Translations under genes and position numbers: made by a program
Notes under the pieces: model-generated
What the model was told of the DNA's origin: nothing
The model's input: only the letters and a program-made list of their open reading frames with translations
Database searches by the model: none
Shown here: one piece after another, positions 38,520 through 48,201 of the stretch
Layout of the letters: every line of letters begins with the position of its first letter
Position numbering within the stretch: the stretch's first letter is position 1
DNA from: JBAXGW01 sp037139195
Lineage (GTDB): Bacteria > Bacteroidota > Bacteroidia > Bacteroidales > JAHJDW01
Direction: 5' to 3'
Assembly: GCA_037139195.1 (NCBI GenBank)
Contig: JBAXGW010000007.1
Coordinates: forward strand, 1-64,000
Length of the DNA: 64,000 bases

Positions 38520-39584
38520 TTACAAATTTATTCTAGCACCAATTGAATGGCAACCTGTAAAAGGATTTGTTGCTCTATAAGAATAATCTAAATCAAAATG
38601 AGTTCCATTTTCTTTATTTAATGGCACTTTAACAGTAAAACCAGCAGTAGGTCCAGTGAAAATAGTAGTTTTTTCTTCAATTTTTTCTTGTCCCATTTCA
38701 TAAGTATATCCAGCTCTTAAGAAAAATAAATCCTTAAGGGCAAATTCTAATCCTCCGCAAAAAATATCTTTTGTAAATGAGTTAGATGTAAAATTTCCAG
38801 CTAAAGTTAATTTATAAGATTCTTTAAAATTAAAGTCGTAAGCACCACCAATATTTAATAAAGAAGGCAACTCATAAAAACTAGATCTATGTGAAATGGT
38901 CATTGCATTGGCAGCTCCTGGCACATAACCTCTGAAAGTAAGACCATCACCAGTATACTTTATAGGTGTGCCTACATTCTTTAAAGAAATGCCAAATTTA
39001 ATATTTTCTGCCTCACCAGTAACATATTGAATTCCTGCATCTATAGCAACACCTTGACCTTTAACATCAGAAATACTTTCAGATATAATTTTTACATTAA
39101 TACCTCCAAAAATACTATTTGAAAAAGCTTTAGCGTAAGAAATTCCAATATTCATTAAAGAGGGCGAAAAAGTTCCTATTCCTCCTTCTGGTAGTTCTGT
39201 AGTTGTAATCATCAAATCGCCAAAACTCATGTTCATAATAGATAAACCTAAAACTCCTCCAGCTCCTTCTTTTCCTACTTTTTGAGTAAAACCAAAAGAA
39301 TTTATATTTACATCAGCTCCTTTTAAATAAATAGTGTGAGCAAACATAAATTCAGATTTTTTTGTAAATGCTGTTCCAGCAACATTTAAAAAAGAAGCTT
39401 CAAGACCTCTAATAGAAGCAGTATTTGAGTTCCCCATTCCTGAACTTTTAGCCCAAGGGTTAATCAATAATTGAGATGCTCCTGCAGATCCAGCTCTATC
39501 TTTATTCCCTGCTTTAACCATGCAAGGAATAAAAATATAAGAAGCCACTATTGCTATTGATATTATTTTAATAAATTTTTTCAT
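38520..39584 (-). CDS. PorV/PorQ-family outer-membrane barrel protein
   Basis: 354 residues. A signal peptide (about 1-25, ending VKA) is followed by the family opening NPWAKSSGMGNSNTA and GLEASFLNVAG, then an FadL-like barrel of about 14 strands ending HSIGARINL. PorV shuttles T9SS cargo from the translocon to the attachment complex; PorQ-type relatives work with PorZ. Here the gene is third in a unit whose second gene is a giant sorting-domain protein, so it may be a dedicated shuttle or anchor for that cargo. It is one of several paralogues to be expected in the genome and need not be the main PorV. Confidence 0.85.
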   Translation of the reverse strand: MKKFIKIISIAIVASYIFIPCMVKAGNKDRAGSAGASQLLINPWAKSSGMGNSNTASIRGLEASFLNVAGTAFTKKSEFMFAHTIYLKGADVNINSFGFTQKVGKEGAGGVLGLSIMNMSFGDLMITTTELPEGGIGTFSPSLMNIGISYAKAFSNSIFGGINVKIISESISDVKGQGVAIDAGIQYVTGEAENIKFGISLKNVGTPIKYTGDGLTFRGYVPGAANAMTISHRSSFYELPSLLNIGGAYDFNFKESYKLTLAGNFTSNSFTKDIFCGGLEFALKDLFFLRAGYTYEMGQEKIEEKTTIFTGPTAGFTVKVPLNKENGTHFDLDYSYRATNPFTGCHSIGARINL

Positions 39585-39628
39585 GATTTTACTATTTTCT
39601 TAAATATAAATAATTCAATTTAAATTTC

Positions 39629-42600
39629 TTAGAACGAGTCTAAATCAACAGGTCTCATTGTTCCAAACCATTTAACTACTTTTTCTCCAACTCCATCAAC
39701 TTTAACATGAATTAAATAGACCCCACTTGCAACAGGAATACCTGCATGATTTTTTAAATCCCAATCAAGTGATGTTTTTACTTCATCTTTTTTGTATTGT
39801 CTTACTAAAGTTCCTCCAATATTAAATATAGATATTTCACATTTTTCAGGTAAATTAACAATTTTTATTCTATTGTCAAGTTGACTTGTTTCATAGTTTG
39901 AGTATGCATAATATGGATTAGGTACCACATTTATTAAATCTAAAGCGCTTTTTGCCGTTTTATTATCATCAACAATAGCTTGCAAATCTGTTGTTGTAAA
40001 CGAGTACAATGGCATATTTTTATTTTCTGGACTCAACGCTAACTCTCTCCCTTGATTCAAGAAATGTTTATAATTTTTAGCAACTCTTATTTTTATTCTA
40101 ACTTCATTATTTAACCAAAGGTTCTCTTTTCCTTGAACCGCAAGAGGAATAGATGTATACCAAATATCTTTAAATAATTTAGTAGCTAGAGCAATATCAT
40201 CTCCGTTCTTTAAAATATTATAAGCATATTCTCCTCTATCATAAGCTGGGCAATCTTTTAGTCCATTTCCATTGTGTCCTAAAACATATATGAAATGTTT
40301 TCCACCAAATACAGGAGAACCAACACCACCTTCATCATAATATCTTGAAGTAGGATTAAATTTCATATCATTTCCGTTATCTGATTTTAGCCATGAATCT
40401 TCAGCATACATCATATTTAATCTTTCTCCAGTTTCTAAGCAAATAGCATAACCTGGGAACCATCCCATACCTTGCACCTCTGAAATACCATCTTTTACAA
40501 AAGTTCCACTTCTTAATCTTAAATGAGCAACTCCACCCTCAGCTAACAATGGGTCATTATTTGACTCAAGAACTGGACAACGAGTCCATTTAGTTTGATC
40601 GTTAGTTAGAACAATATCAACACTACCAAGATTGCTTAGTTTATTATAACTATTTACAATAGTTGCTTTAGAATTTCCCCAAGAAGGGCTACATTTTACT
40701 TTTGGTTCATTATTAGTTAATGCATACGAAGTCATTCTATAAGGAGCCCAAGTACCATAGATAAGTTTTTCAAATTGTTGAAAAGGATCGGCATAAGCTG
40801 AACCAAGTTTAACATCACCCATATAAATAGAGTTTGGACCATCGTCTGCAGCAACTCCCTGTTTTTGATTTCCGGCTCTAATCCAATTACTCTCATTTGG
40901 TAAATCCTGATCAAATACACCAGTTAACCATACTTTGCTACTATCAGCAAATGAGAAACTTGATCCTATTAAACCATTTAATCTAAGATTTAAAGTATCA
41001 CCACCAGCATTCATTACATCTTGGATAGTAATAGCTAAACCAATTTCAGGAAAAATTTGTTCATTATAAATTGAAATTGATTTATCAGATGGATATACAA
41101 TTCCATTAGTTACATCTACTAATTCCCAAGTAGTTTTCTTTGTAACAGTATCAAGTGCATCTACAAATCTAACTCTAAAATCAGAAGCAGGAACTTTAAG
41201 AGGATCTATTACTTTAACTCCAATAGGACCAGCATTGTTCATATATTCAATATTTTTTATCGCAACAGGATAAATTGTGGTATTTAAAATAGCACTTTCA
41301 GTTGAAGCAGAAAAATCTAAGAATAAACCACCATTTCCATATCCTTCAATTCTTGTTATTTTAGGACCATATCCATAGTATGATTGAGCAATCGTTCCAT
41401 TTGCTTCAGGATCTGGAATATGAGGTATTCCTACAACCGAACTAATCGCTTCTCCATTATAATTCAAACGACCAGCTTTGAAAGGTAATTTCTGACCATC
41501 TAAATTTCCATCAGTTTGAGAATATGTCTTGTAGTTATTATATCCATAAGCAACAGCAACATAATAATATTTCTTATGATTAATTAATTTTTTATCACCT
41601 GTTGCAAATGCATCTTGAGTAATTCTAAACGAATGTCTAATTCCTAAATTCTCACCATTTACCTTTTCTAATGGGACATCACCACCCACACTAGCATCAA
41701 ACTCATAATTTACAATTCTTGAAACATCATTTTTAACATCGCACTGAGCAACTAATCTTGCTTTATCGATATTATAGACATCTGCAACATTTACGGATGC
41801 ATCTTTTAATTGATATATCATATATCCTTCAAAACGATATAAAGCATCTCTTTGAATTTTTGGCTTAACATAATAGGTAACAGTTTTACCAATTGAATCA
41901 GTATGTATCCAATGTATTAAATCAGCTAATTGAACAGAATCATAAGTCCAAGTAGTAACTTGATATGAGCTATCAGGAGTAATAATATTGAAATCGCTTT
42001 CCATTATCTTTGTTCCATCAGGGTTATAAGGGTACATTTCATTTATATTATTTGAAGCAGAGTAAGAAGGGTTAGACAAATAAAGTATTAATTCATTGTC
42101 TAATTCTTGAATATCAATTTTTGGTGCACAAGGACCGTTTACAACTCTAAAACAATTATCAAACAAACGTTGGCATTTATCATCAGCAAGTTTTAATAAT
42201 TTAACTGATTCCATAGGACCTCCATTATTTGCTCTTGCCCATGGAATACCAACAGTAATATAATTAGTAGCACCAGGTTTTAATGTAAAAGGGCCTGCAG
42301 AATGCATAAATCTTCTATCATAAGGCACATTGCCTGCAGTTTCTTCAGTCCAGTTTTTATCTGAAGGTGCAACACCACCAGTACCCCAATCGTATTGATC
42401 ACTTAAACCAGGGAACATAAAATCACAAGGTAATGAAGCTCCAGATGATATATGACCATTTTTACCATAAACCATTTTAGTATTATCTTTCCATATACCA
42501 CGCAATAAATTATAATACTGTGGGGCATTATCAGGATCAGTCATTGCATCTAAACCACCACTATTGTTATGGTATACAAATCTTCTCATTCCAAAACGCT

Positions 42601-43783
42601 CATTATCAACTATAGCATCGTCAAAGTTAACACCATTAATACCACACCATGCGGGGTCATCCATTCCACTTGGACGATTACCGATCGCAAAATTACAAGT
42701 ATCACGTTTTCCATTAGGATCCATATAAGGACCTTGGAAAAAGTCTACGCCAACAGCAGGAGGATTAGCACCATAATCACCTTCTTTTCCAGTTCCATCA
42801 ACGGCTGTTCCATTATAACAATATCCTAAACCTCTAGCTACATCACAACCAACAAAGTCATCTTTTGCTTCACCTAAGTCTGTATCAGTCCAAAGACTAA
42901 AGTAAGTATCAGTAAGAGTATAAGTTGAACGATTTATAATTTGGAAATTATAAAAAGTCATATTATTGATTTCATCATTGGTAGCAAAACCAAAAGCTTG
43001 TGCCCTAATTTCGAAACCTACAGGCGAACCTTGAGTTTGAGAATGAATATTTCCTTTATCATTAAAAACCCACCATAAAGTTTGATCTCCAAATAAAACT
43101 TTATCAGAATTTTCTGTACCACATGTTTCATTTTTAAAATCATACCAAGGATAATCACCGTCATCTGGGCTATAAGTACCATCTCCGTTCACATCATAAA
43201 AAGGCGCTAAATACTGAGCTTGACCTAAACTAGGATCACCATGAGCAGGCCAATTATTAATTCTATCTAGAATATCATTTGATGGCTGGGGAGAAACACT
43301 AGGATTTGTTTTCCAAGCAATAAACTTTGCAACTTCACTTTTAGAAATTTTAAAATGTTTATCAAATTTTTTACAGGTAGCAGCATCAATAGAAGCAGTA
43401 TTATCTGTAGTTAATGGACCAGGCCAAAAGTCATTTCCATTATTTCTATAGGTTTGTGCAGCACATTTCAACTGACCGTTAACATCAACGCCTGCCATCC
43501 AAAGAGAACCACAATACATTGAAGTTTTTTTAGTGTTTTTTGGAATATAATACCTAGAAACAGATTGTAAATCCCACCACATATCACCACCAGTATTAAT
43601 TCTAGCCCTAACGTTGTTAACATCAAGGTCTGTTGCTCCAGTGGCTGGCTGACAAGCCTCTGCTAACGAAGTCTTGTTTTGATCAGCACTTTTGCTAACT
43701 TTCAGGTATTTATCCGCAAAAATATTATTTGATGAAATAATCCCTAAAAGAGCAATAAACGAAATCTTATATATATTTTTCAT
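39629..43783 (-). CDS. Giant secreted protein with a T9SS sorting domain
   Basis: 1384 residues. A signal peptide (MKNIYKISFIALLGIISSNNIFA) is followed by a long Trp-, Asn- and Gly-rich ectodomain (GGDMWWDLQSVSRYYIP, GSLWMAGVDVNGQLKCAAQT). It has acidic calcium-style loops such as DVNGDGTYSPDDGDYPW. The end is a type A sorting domain: VVPNPYYAYSNYE, CEISIFNIGGTLVRQY, NHAGIPVASGVYLIHV, then an extra tail KWFGTMRPVDLDSF after the usual stop point. No enzyme motif is seen. A surface-displayed adhesin or scaffold is likely. It lies 44 bases ahead of the PorV-like gene and 39 bases after the TonB receptor gene. Confidence 0.85.
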   Translation of the reverse strand: MKNIYKISFIALLGIISSNNIFADKYLKVSKSADQNKTSLAEACQPATGATDLDVNNVRARINTGGDMWWDLQSVSRYYIPKNTKKTSMYCGSLWMAGVDVNGQLKCAAQTYRNNGNDFWPGPLTTDNTASIDAATCKKFDKHFKISKSEVAKFIAWKTNPSVSPQPSNDILDRINNWPAHGDPSLGQAQYLAPFYDVNGDGTYSPDDGDYPWYDFKNETCGTENSDKVLFGDQTLWWVFNDKGNIHSQTQGSPVGFEIRAQAFGFATNDEINNMTFYNFQIINRSTYTLTDTYFSLWTDTDLGEAKDDFVGCDVARGLGYCYNGTAVDGTGKEGDYGANPPAVGVDFFQGPYMDPNGKRDTCNFAIGNRPSGMDDPAWCGINGVNFDDAIVDNERFGMRRFVYHNNSGGLDAMTDPDNAPQYYNLLRGIWKDNTKMVYGKNGHISSGASLPCDFMFPGLSDQYDWGTGGVAPSDKNWTEETAGNVPYDRRFMHSAGPFTLKPGATNYITVGIPWARANNGGPMESVKLLKLADDKCQRLFDNCFRVVNGPCAPKIDIQELDNELILYLSNPSYSASNNINEMYPYNPDGTKIMESDFNIITPDSSYQVTTWTYDSVQLADLIHWIHTDSIGKTVTYYVKPKIQRDALYRFEGYMIYQLKDASVNVADVYNIDKARLVAQCDVKNDVSRIVNYEFDASVGGDVPLEKVNGENLGIRHSFRITQDAFATGDKKLINHKKYYYVAVAYGYNNYKTYSQTDGNLDGQKLPFKAGRLNYNGEAISSVVGIPHIPDPEANGTIAQSYYGYGPKITRIEGYGNGGLFLDFSASTESAILNTTIYPVAIKNIEYMNNAGPIGVKVIDPLKVPASDFRVRFVDALDTVTKKTTWELVDVTNGIVYPSDKSISIYNEQIFPEIGLAITIQDVMNAGGDTLNLRLNGLIGSSFSFADSSKVWLTGVFDQDLPNESNWIRAGNQKQGVAADDGPNSIYMGDVKLGSAYADPFQQFEKLIYGTWAPYRMTSYALTNNEPKVKCSPSWGNSKATIVNSYNKLSNLGSVDIVLTNDQTKWTRCPVLESNNDPLLAEGGVAHLRLRSGTFVKDGISEVQGMGWFPGYAICLETGERLNMMYAEDSWLKSDNGNDMKFNPTSRYYDEGGVGSPVFGGKHFIYVLGHNGNGLKDCPAYDRGEYAYNILKNGDDIALATKLFKDIWYTSIPLAVQGKENLWLNNEVRIKIRVAKNYKHFLNQGRELALSPENKNMPLYSFTTTDLQAIVDDNKTAKSALDLINVVPNPYYAYSNYETSQLDNRIKIVNLPEKCEISIFNIGGTLVRQYKKDEVKTSLDWDLKNHAGIPVASGVYLIHVKVDGVGEKVVKWFGTMRPVDLDSF

Positions 43784-43822
43784 AGCTCTGTTTTTTACAA
43801 TTGATAAATTTAAATACTAAAA

Positions 43823-46800
43823 TTAAAAATTTAATTGAATTCCTAAACGAATAGTTCGTGGTGTCGTGTAGTTTGAAGGATCATTTACTGCTACAGAATA
43901 AATATCTCTAAACGACTGTTCATCTGTTTGATTTTTAATATCATTCTGATATTGTGCTGCAGCTAGATATCCATCGTCATTAGGATTACCAGTTGCTCTA
44001 TAAACATACGTAATATTTCTAGAATCTAGTACATTTAATATTTGTAGATAAACATTCAAATAAACATCTTTACCTTTTTTGCCATCTTTTTTGCCAAGAG
44101 TTAAATAAATATCTCGGTCAATTTTAGTATCAATTCTAAAACTACCTTGTAATCTAGATCCATTCACTTGTCCTTTTAAAGTTGATGTTGCATCCGGTAT
44201 AATCGTAGCCCTTTGAGAAATATTGCTTTGTCGACTATAAGGAGTTCCTGAATTGTATCCAAAAGTAGTATTTATACCAGTATTAGCAAATACTTCTATC
44301 GTTTTTGCAACTTCTTCGCCATCTGCATTTTTCTTCACTTTAGTAAATTTTGGACCATTATAGTCTTTTCCGGAAGAATATCTAAAATCAACAATTGCAG
44401 ACAAGGCATGACGACGATCGTATGATAATGGACCTACTGTTCTTAAATTTGGCAAACCAGCTCTTACTAAAGCTAAAGCTGAACCAGCATTAGAACCAGT
44501 ACCGTCAGCGAATTGTAGAGAGTAACTAGCTTTAAACCAAATGTTTTTTGTTTGACGTAAATCATATGAAATAGTTAAACCTTTTGTAGTACCAAAATCT
44601 ATATTTCCATAAGTAGTATATGAAACAGGGTAGGCACCATAAATTCCTACAGCTTGAACCTGATCACGCATCTCGCGATAGTAAGCAGAAATTTTCAATG
44701 AAGAAGCTTTAGAAAGCACTTGTTGGAAACCAAGTTCATAATCAATCGTTTTTTCAGGTTTTAAATCAGGATTATTAATTGGATTAGTACCCATACTGTA
44801 TATGTATAAATAATCAACAGGATTCAATCTTACACCACCTAAAGGTCGTTTTGTTAAAATATCATAATGTGCAAAGAATAAAGCTTCATCAGAAATTGGG
44901 AAAGAGAAAGAAATACGAGGCAAGAAATTTACTTGAGGTTCATAATCTTTAAACGCTTTAGAACTAAGTAATGAATTGTTAGGGTCAACTAATTGAGGAG
45001 CTATTCCAGATCCAGTTGAAATTAAGTTAAAATCTGTTATTTGCTCTCCATTAGCATTATACCATGTTGAACCATCCCTATAACCAGTTATAGCAGTTGG
45101 ATTTTTTAAATCATTCACATAAACAACATAATCGCTACCGATACTAGAAGGTACATCTCCTAATTTAGTTTCTCCAGCTTTTACAGTTTCAAACAATGAA
45201 TACTGATCTTTCAACACTTTTTGATTTGCATCAAAACGGTCAACACGTAAACCAACATTAAAAATTAAATCATTAAAAGCAAATTTATCTTGAATATACC
45301 CTGCAATGTAAATTGGTTCATAAGCACCTATTTCTCTTTTATAAACTCCACGTTCATCTTTTTCAGTAAAGAAATCATCAAAACTAGGTTTTTTATTCAA
45401 CATTTTCCCTGTGTAATCATAACCATAGTATGTAACTAAAGCATTATTTCCACCACCATTAAATAGTTCTTCAGGGCTAAACATGTCAATAGAAAATTCG
45501 CTTGGATCATAAGAATCTACATCAATCCAATCTCTTCCATTAACATCTAAGCCTAATTTTTTTCTGAAATTATAGTCGATAGAAGTTTGTGAACCTAAAT
45601 TTATTAATCTTTCATAGTTTATTGTATCTTGAAAATATCCACTTGCATCATAAATTGGATAAGGATTATCAGTATCAAGTTCTTGAATATGGAAGTTTAT
45701 ACTCTGTCTCATAACATTCCAAAGTGCTACTGGACTATATGTAATACTCCTATCTACTCTTTGTTCATACTGAAACCCAAAAGAGATTGCATGATTTCCT
45801 ATATCAGCAGAAGCATTTGCATTAAATCCTATTTGTGAATTATCATATTTTGAATAACTATCATATCTAGTACCAACATTGTAATAAATTCCATATATAT
45901 TTTTTGGAACGCTTCCATTCAGCAAACCTTGATAATTTAATACTTGACTCGAATTAGTTATCGGATTAAACTCCGTACTATATGTATCAAATATATAACT
46001 TGTATAATTTGCTAAATCAGGATTATAAGTACTTGGGTCAAAAACAATAGATCTATCAGCAAACGCATTTTGTACATATACATTAGAAATCGGAAGACCA
46101 TTTATAGAATCAGAGCCCAATTCATAAGATCTCACTTTAGTTGTTTTAAATTTACCAACATGACCGTAAGCAAAAAGGTTGTCCTTTAAATTTGGATCTT
46201 GATTGCCTCCAAACTGTTTTGAGTAATCTGCTTGAATTGAATAATAGATATTTTTAATTAATTGTTTTTTTGCTTTTTCATCTGTTGAATTGCTAAATTT
46301 TTGAGTAAAACGACCAAAAATTCTGTAATCCCCACTGGTAACTTGTGGATTATTTTTGCTATTTAACATTGTATATTCCCAAATATAAGCATTCCCTCTA
46401 CTATAGCTGAAAGAACCTCCAAAAGTCAAATTTGTGTTTTTCGAACTCTTTACATCTATTTTAGCAGACAAGCTAGCTGATTTATTTGCAACGTTTTCTT
46501 TGCATTTAATATTTACCATATCTGATTTCCTCAAATATTCTCCTGTATTAAAAACACCGCCAGCAGCACCAGCAGTTACATAAGGATGTGCAGTTATATT
46601 TGCCAATGATTGGTCATTTGCTTTCCATATTCCATAAGCTGATGGATCGTTGTCTTTTTGTGATAATACTTCTCCTGATAAAAAGAAACCAAACAAAGGG
46701 TTTTTCTTAGTTGAATCATTTTTATCCTTAACCATCAATAATGGACCTTGAACTGAAAAGCCCAATAAATTATAACCAAATTTATCAATAAACTGAGAGG

Positions 46801-47509
46801 TTAAAATTTCCAACCCGCCAGACCAGTCTTTAGATGGGCCTTTTGTTGTAATATTAATAATACCTCCTGTAGCATCCCCATATTGAGCAGGCAAACCACC
46901 TGTCATAACAGAAATTGCTTCGATTGAACTAGCTGGCAAATTTGCTTTCCCCATAACTTTAACACCATCAACGTATGTAACAGTAGCATCAGTACGAGAA
47001 CCCCTAACACTAGTATTTCCCGAATTATCTGTAAAAACACCTCCCATTGTCGAAACGACAGCATCAACAGATCGACCTGGCATCTTAGATATTTGTTTAG
47101 AATCCATAGATTCCTTTGAACCTCCATCCTTATCAATTAAAGGAATTGCATAGTCCACAACAGTAAACTCATCCATTGTGATGGAGGTGGACTCCATATC
47201 TACATCCAAAAATGTAATATTTTCTGATTTAATAACAACTCCACTTATTTGAAGTGGTTTATAGCCGACAAACGTGGCTTTCACGTCATACTTTCCTGGA
47301 TTTATTGGTTTGATGGTGTAATTTCCATCAAAATCGGTAGTAGTACCACCTGTTTGTCTTCCACCTGATTCAATAACAATATTAGCAAAAGGGATTCCTT
47401 CGCCTGTTGTTTTGTCTTTAATCTTCCCTTTAAGGGTTCCAGATTGTGCTAATACCAACGCATTTGCGCTGACAATAACTGCTAAAGTAAATAGTAACTT
47501 TCGTAACAT
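43823..47509 (-). CDS. TonB-dependent outer-membrane receptor with CarboxypepD-reg-like domain
   Basis: From the ATG at 47509 about 1228 residues; an upstream in-frame ATG (47542) lies before the signal peptide and is not needed. After the signal (LRKLLFTLAVIVSANALVLA) comes a carboxypeptidase-regulatory-like domain (GTLKGKIKDKTTGEGIPFANIVI). A possible TonB box lies near DEFTVVDYAIPLIDKDGG, then the plug (GVFTDNSGNTSVRGSRTDATV is spread over it, with YVDGVKV) and a 22-stranded barrel ending IRLGIQLNF. SusC-like receptors import glycans or peptides, but no SusD partner is adjacent; its partners here are a T9SS cargo and a PorV-like barrel. It has its own promoter upstream. Confidence 0.9.
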   Translation of the reverse strand: MLRKLLFTLAVIVSANALVLAQSGTLKGKIKDKTTGEGIPFANIVIESGGRQTGGTTTDFDGNYTIKPINPGKYDVKATFVGYKPLQISGVVIKSENITFLDVDMESTSITMDEFTVVDYAIPLIDKDGGSKESMDSKQISKMPGRSVDAVVSTMGGVFTDNSGNTSVRGSRTDATVTYVDGVKVMGKANLPASSIEAISVMTGGLPAQYGDATGGIINITTKGPSKDWSGGLEILTSQFIDKFGYNLLGFSVQGPLLMVKDKNDSTKKNPLFGFFLSGEVLSQKDNDPSAYGIWKANDQSLANITAHPYVTAGAAGGVFNTGEYLRKSDMVNIKCKENVANKSASLSAKIDVKSSKNTNLTFGGSFSYSRGNAYIWEYTMLNSKNNPQVTSGDYRIFGRFTQKFSNSTDEKAKKQLIKNIYYSIQADYSKQFGGNQDPNLKDNLFAYGHVGKFKTTKVRSYELGSDSINGLPISNVYVQNAFADRSIVFDPSTYNPDLANYTSYIFDTYSTEFNPITNSSQVLNYQGLLNGSVPKNIYGIYYNVGTRYDSYSKYDNSQIGFNANASADIGNHAISFGFQYEQRVDRSITYSPVALWNVMRQSINFHIQELDTDNPYPIYDASGYFQDTINYERLINLGSQTSIDYNFRKKLGLDVNGRDWIDVDSYDPSEFSIDMFSPEELFNGGGNNALVTYYGYDYTGKMLNKKPSFDDFFTEKDERGVYKREIGAYEPIYIAGYIQDKFAFNDLIFNVGLRVDRFDANQKVLKDQYSLFETVKAGETKLGDVPSSIGSDYVVYVNDLKNPTAITGYRDGSTWYNANGEQITDFNLISTGSGIAPQLVDPNNSLLSSKAFKDYEPQVNFLPRISFSFPISDEALFFAHYDILTKRPLGGVRLNPVDYLYIYSMGTNPINNPDLKPEKTIDYELGFQQVLSKASSLKISAYYREMRDQVQAVGIYGAYPVSYTTYGNIDFGTTKGLTISYDLRQTKNIWFKASYSLQFADGTGSNAGSALALVRAGLPNLRTVGPLSYDRRHALSAIVDFRYSSGKDYNGPKFTKVKKNADGEEVAKTIEVFANTGINTTFGYNSGTPYSRQSNISQRATIIPDATSTLKGQVNGSRLQGSFRIDTKIDRDIYLTLGKKDGKKGKDVYLNVYLQILNVLDSRNITYVYRATGNPNDDGYLAAAQYQNDIKNQTDEQSFRDIYSVAVNDPSNYTTPRTIRLGIQLNF

Positions 47510-47552
47510 ATCAATAATTTTTGTTAGATTCAATGTGCCCATTTAAGGGGGG

Positions 47553-47585
47553 TAAAGTTAAAAATAAAAAATCTTATAAACCAAA
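47553..47585 (-). promoter_or_regulatory. Promoter of the TonB receptor unit
   Basis: On the minus strand, TTTG (47585-47582), a 21-bp spacer, then TAACTTTA (47560-47553), one base from TAnnTTTG. The start codon is 43 bases further on. It separates the receptor unit from the small gene ending at 47624. Confidence 0.5.
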
Positions 47586-47623
47586 TTTTTATACAACTGC
47601 AAGACAAAAAAAATCTTAAAAAG

Positions 47624-48064
47624 CTAATAATCGGGTCTTTTTAGTTTATAACTAAAGAACTTTGCCCTTTGTATATCAGCCTTTTGAAGCATTAATTTTG
47701 GCTTATTTTTTTTTGAAATATTTTTATTTTTTTCTAATAAGTTTGATTTGGGGGTTAAGAAACTTGAATTTGAAATTATTATTTCTTGCAATAAAAAAGC
47801 AACATAGAAATTGGAATTTTCGCTGCCTTGGCAAGGGTTTGATGCATTTAGGGGGTATCTTTTTACTTGTTGATAAGTATTATCTGAAGGAAATACTGAA
47901 AGTAATCTTTTTTTATTAAAAAAACTTTTAACTAAATCTATAAAATAAAAATCTTTACTAAAGAAATCTAGTTTATCAGCTTGGCTTTTGAAGTATATTT
48001 TAATATTACGACCTAAAAACCAAATAGCTAATACTAATAAATAAATAATCTCTTGCGATTTCAT
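47624..48064 (-). CDS. Small membrane-anchored protein, probable LytTR target, function unknown
   Basis: 146 residues. The N-terminus MKSQEIIYLLVLAIWFLGRNI is a single membrane helix with no cleavage site, so the protein is likely anchored with the rest in the cytoplasm. The body is Lys- and Ser/Asn-rich, predicted mostly unstructured, with no motif I know. Support for it being real comes from the region just upstream: a -7 box and a LytTR-type direct repeat at the right distances (48114-48185). It lies between the LytTR regulator gene and the TonB receptor gene, all on the same strand. An overlapping plus-strand frame exists but lacks such signals. It could still be a decayed gene. Confidence 0.5.
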   Translation of the reverse strand: MKSQEIIYLLVLAIWFLGRNIKIYFKSQADKLDFFSKDFYFIDLVKSFFNKKRLLSVFPSDNTYQQVKRYPLNASNPCQGSENSNFYVAFLLQEIIISNSSFLTPKSNLLEKNKNISKKNKPKLMLQKADIQRAKFFSYKLKRPDY

Positions 48065-48113
48065 ATATTATAATGTATAATTTGCTAGTTAATCTAACTT
48101 GGATTAGATGCGA

Positions 48114-48185
48114 TAAATATAGAACTAAAATATTGAATAAAAAAACACGAATCAGGTAACGGTATATTTCAAAAAGGTAACGGTA
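48114..48185 (-). promoter_or_regulatory. LytTR-type direct-repeat operator with a -7 box
   Basis: On the minus strand TACCGTTACCT occurs twice (48185-48175 and 48164-48154), an exact 11-base direct repeat with a 21-bp period. The core ACCGTTA fits the first seven positions of the published LytTR consensus [TA][AC][CA]GTTN[AG][TG], and a 12-bp gap between 9-base sites is what LytTR proteins such as AgrA use. TATATTTA (48121-48114) would be the -7 box, with no good -33 box between, as expected of an activated promoter. The gene start at 48064 follows, and the LytTR regulator gene ends only 17 bases away on the other side. Confidence 0.7.
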
Positions 48186-48201
48186 CAATATAATCAGTTA
48201 A

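Noticed and set aside
47662..47919. Plus-strand open frame of 85 codons, hydrophobic, opposite the small unknown gene.
   Set aside because: Composition reflects the antisense of a Lys/Asn-rich gene; no promoter or ribosome-site support.
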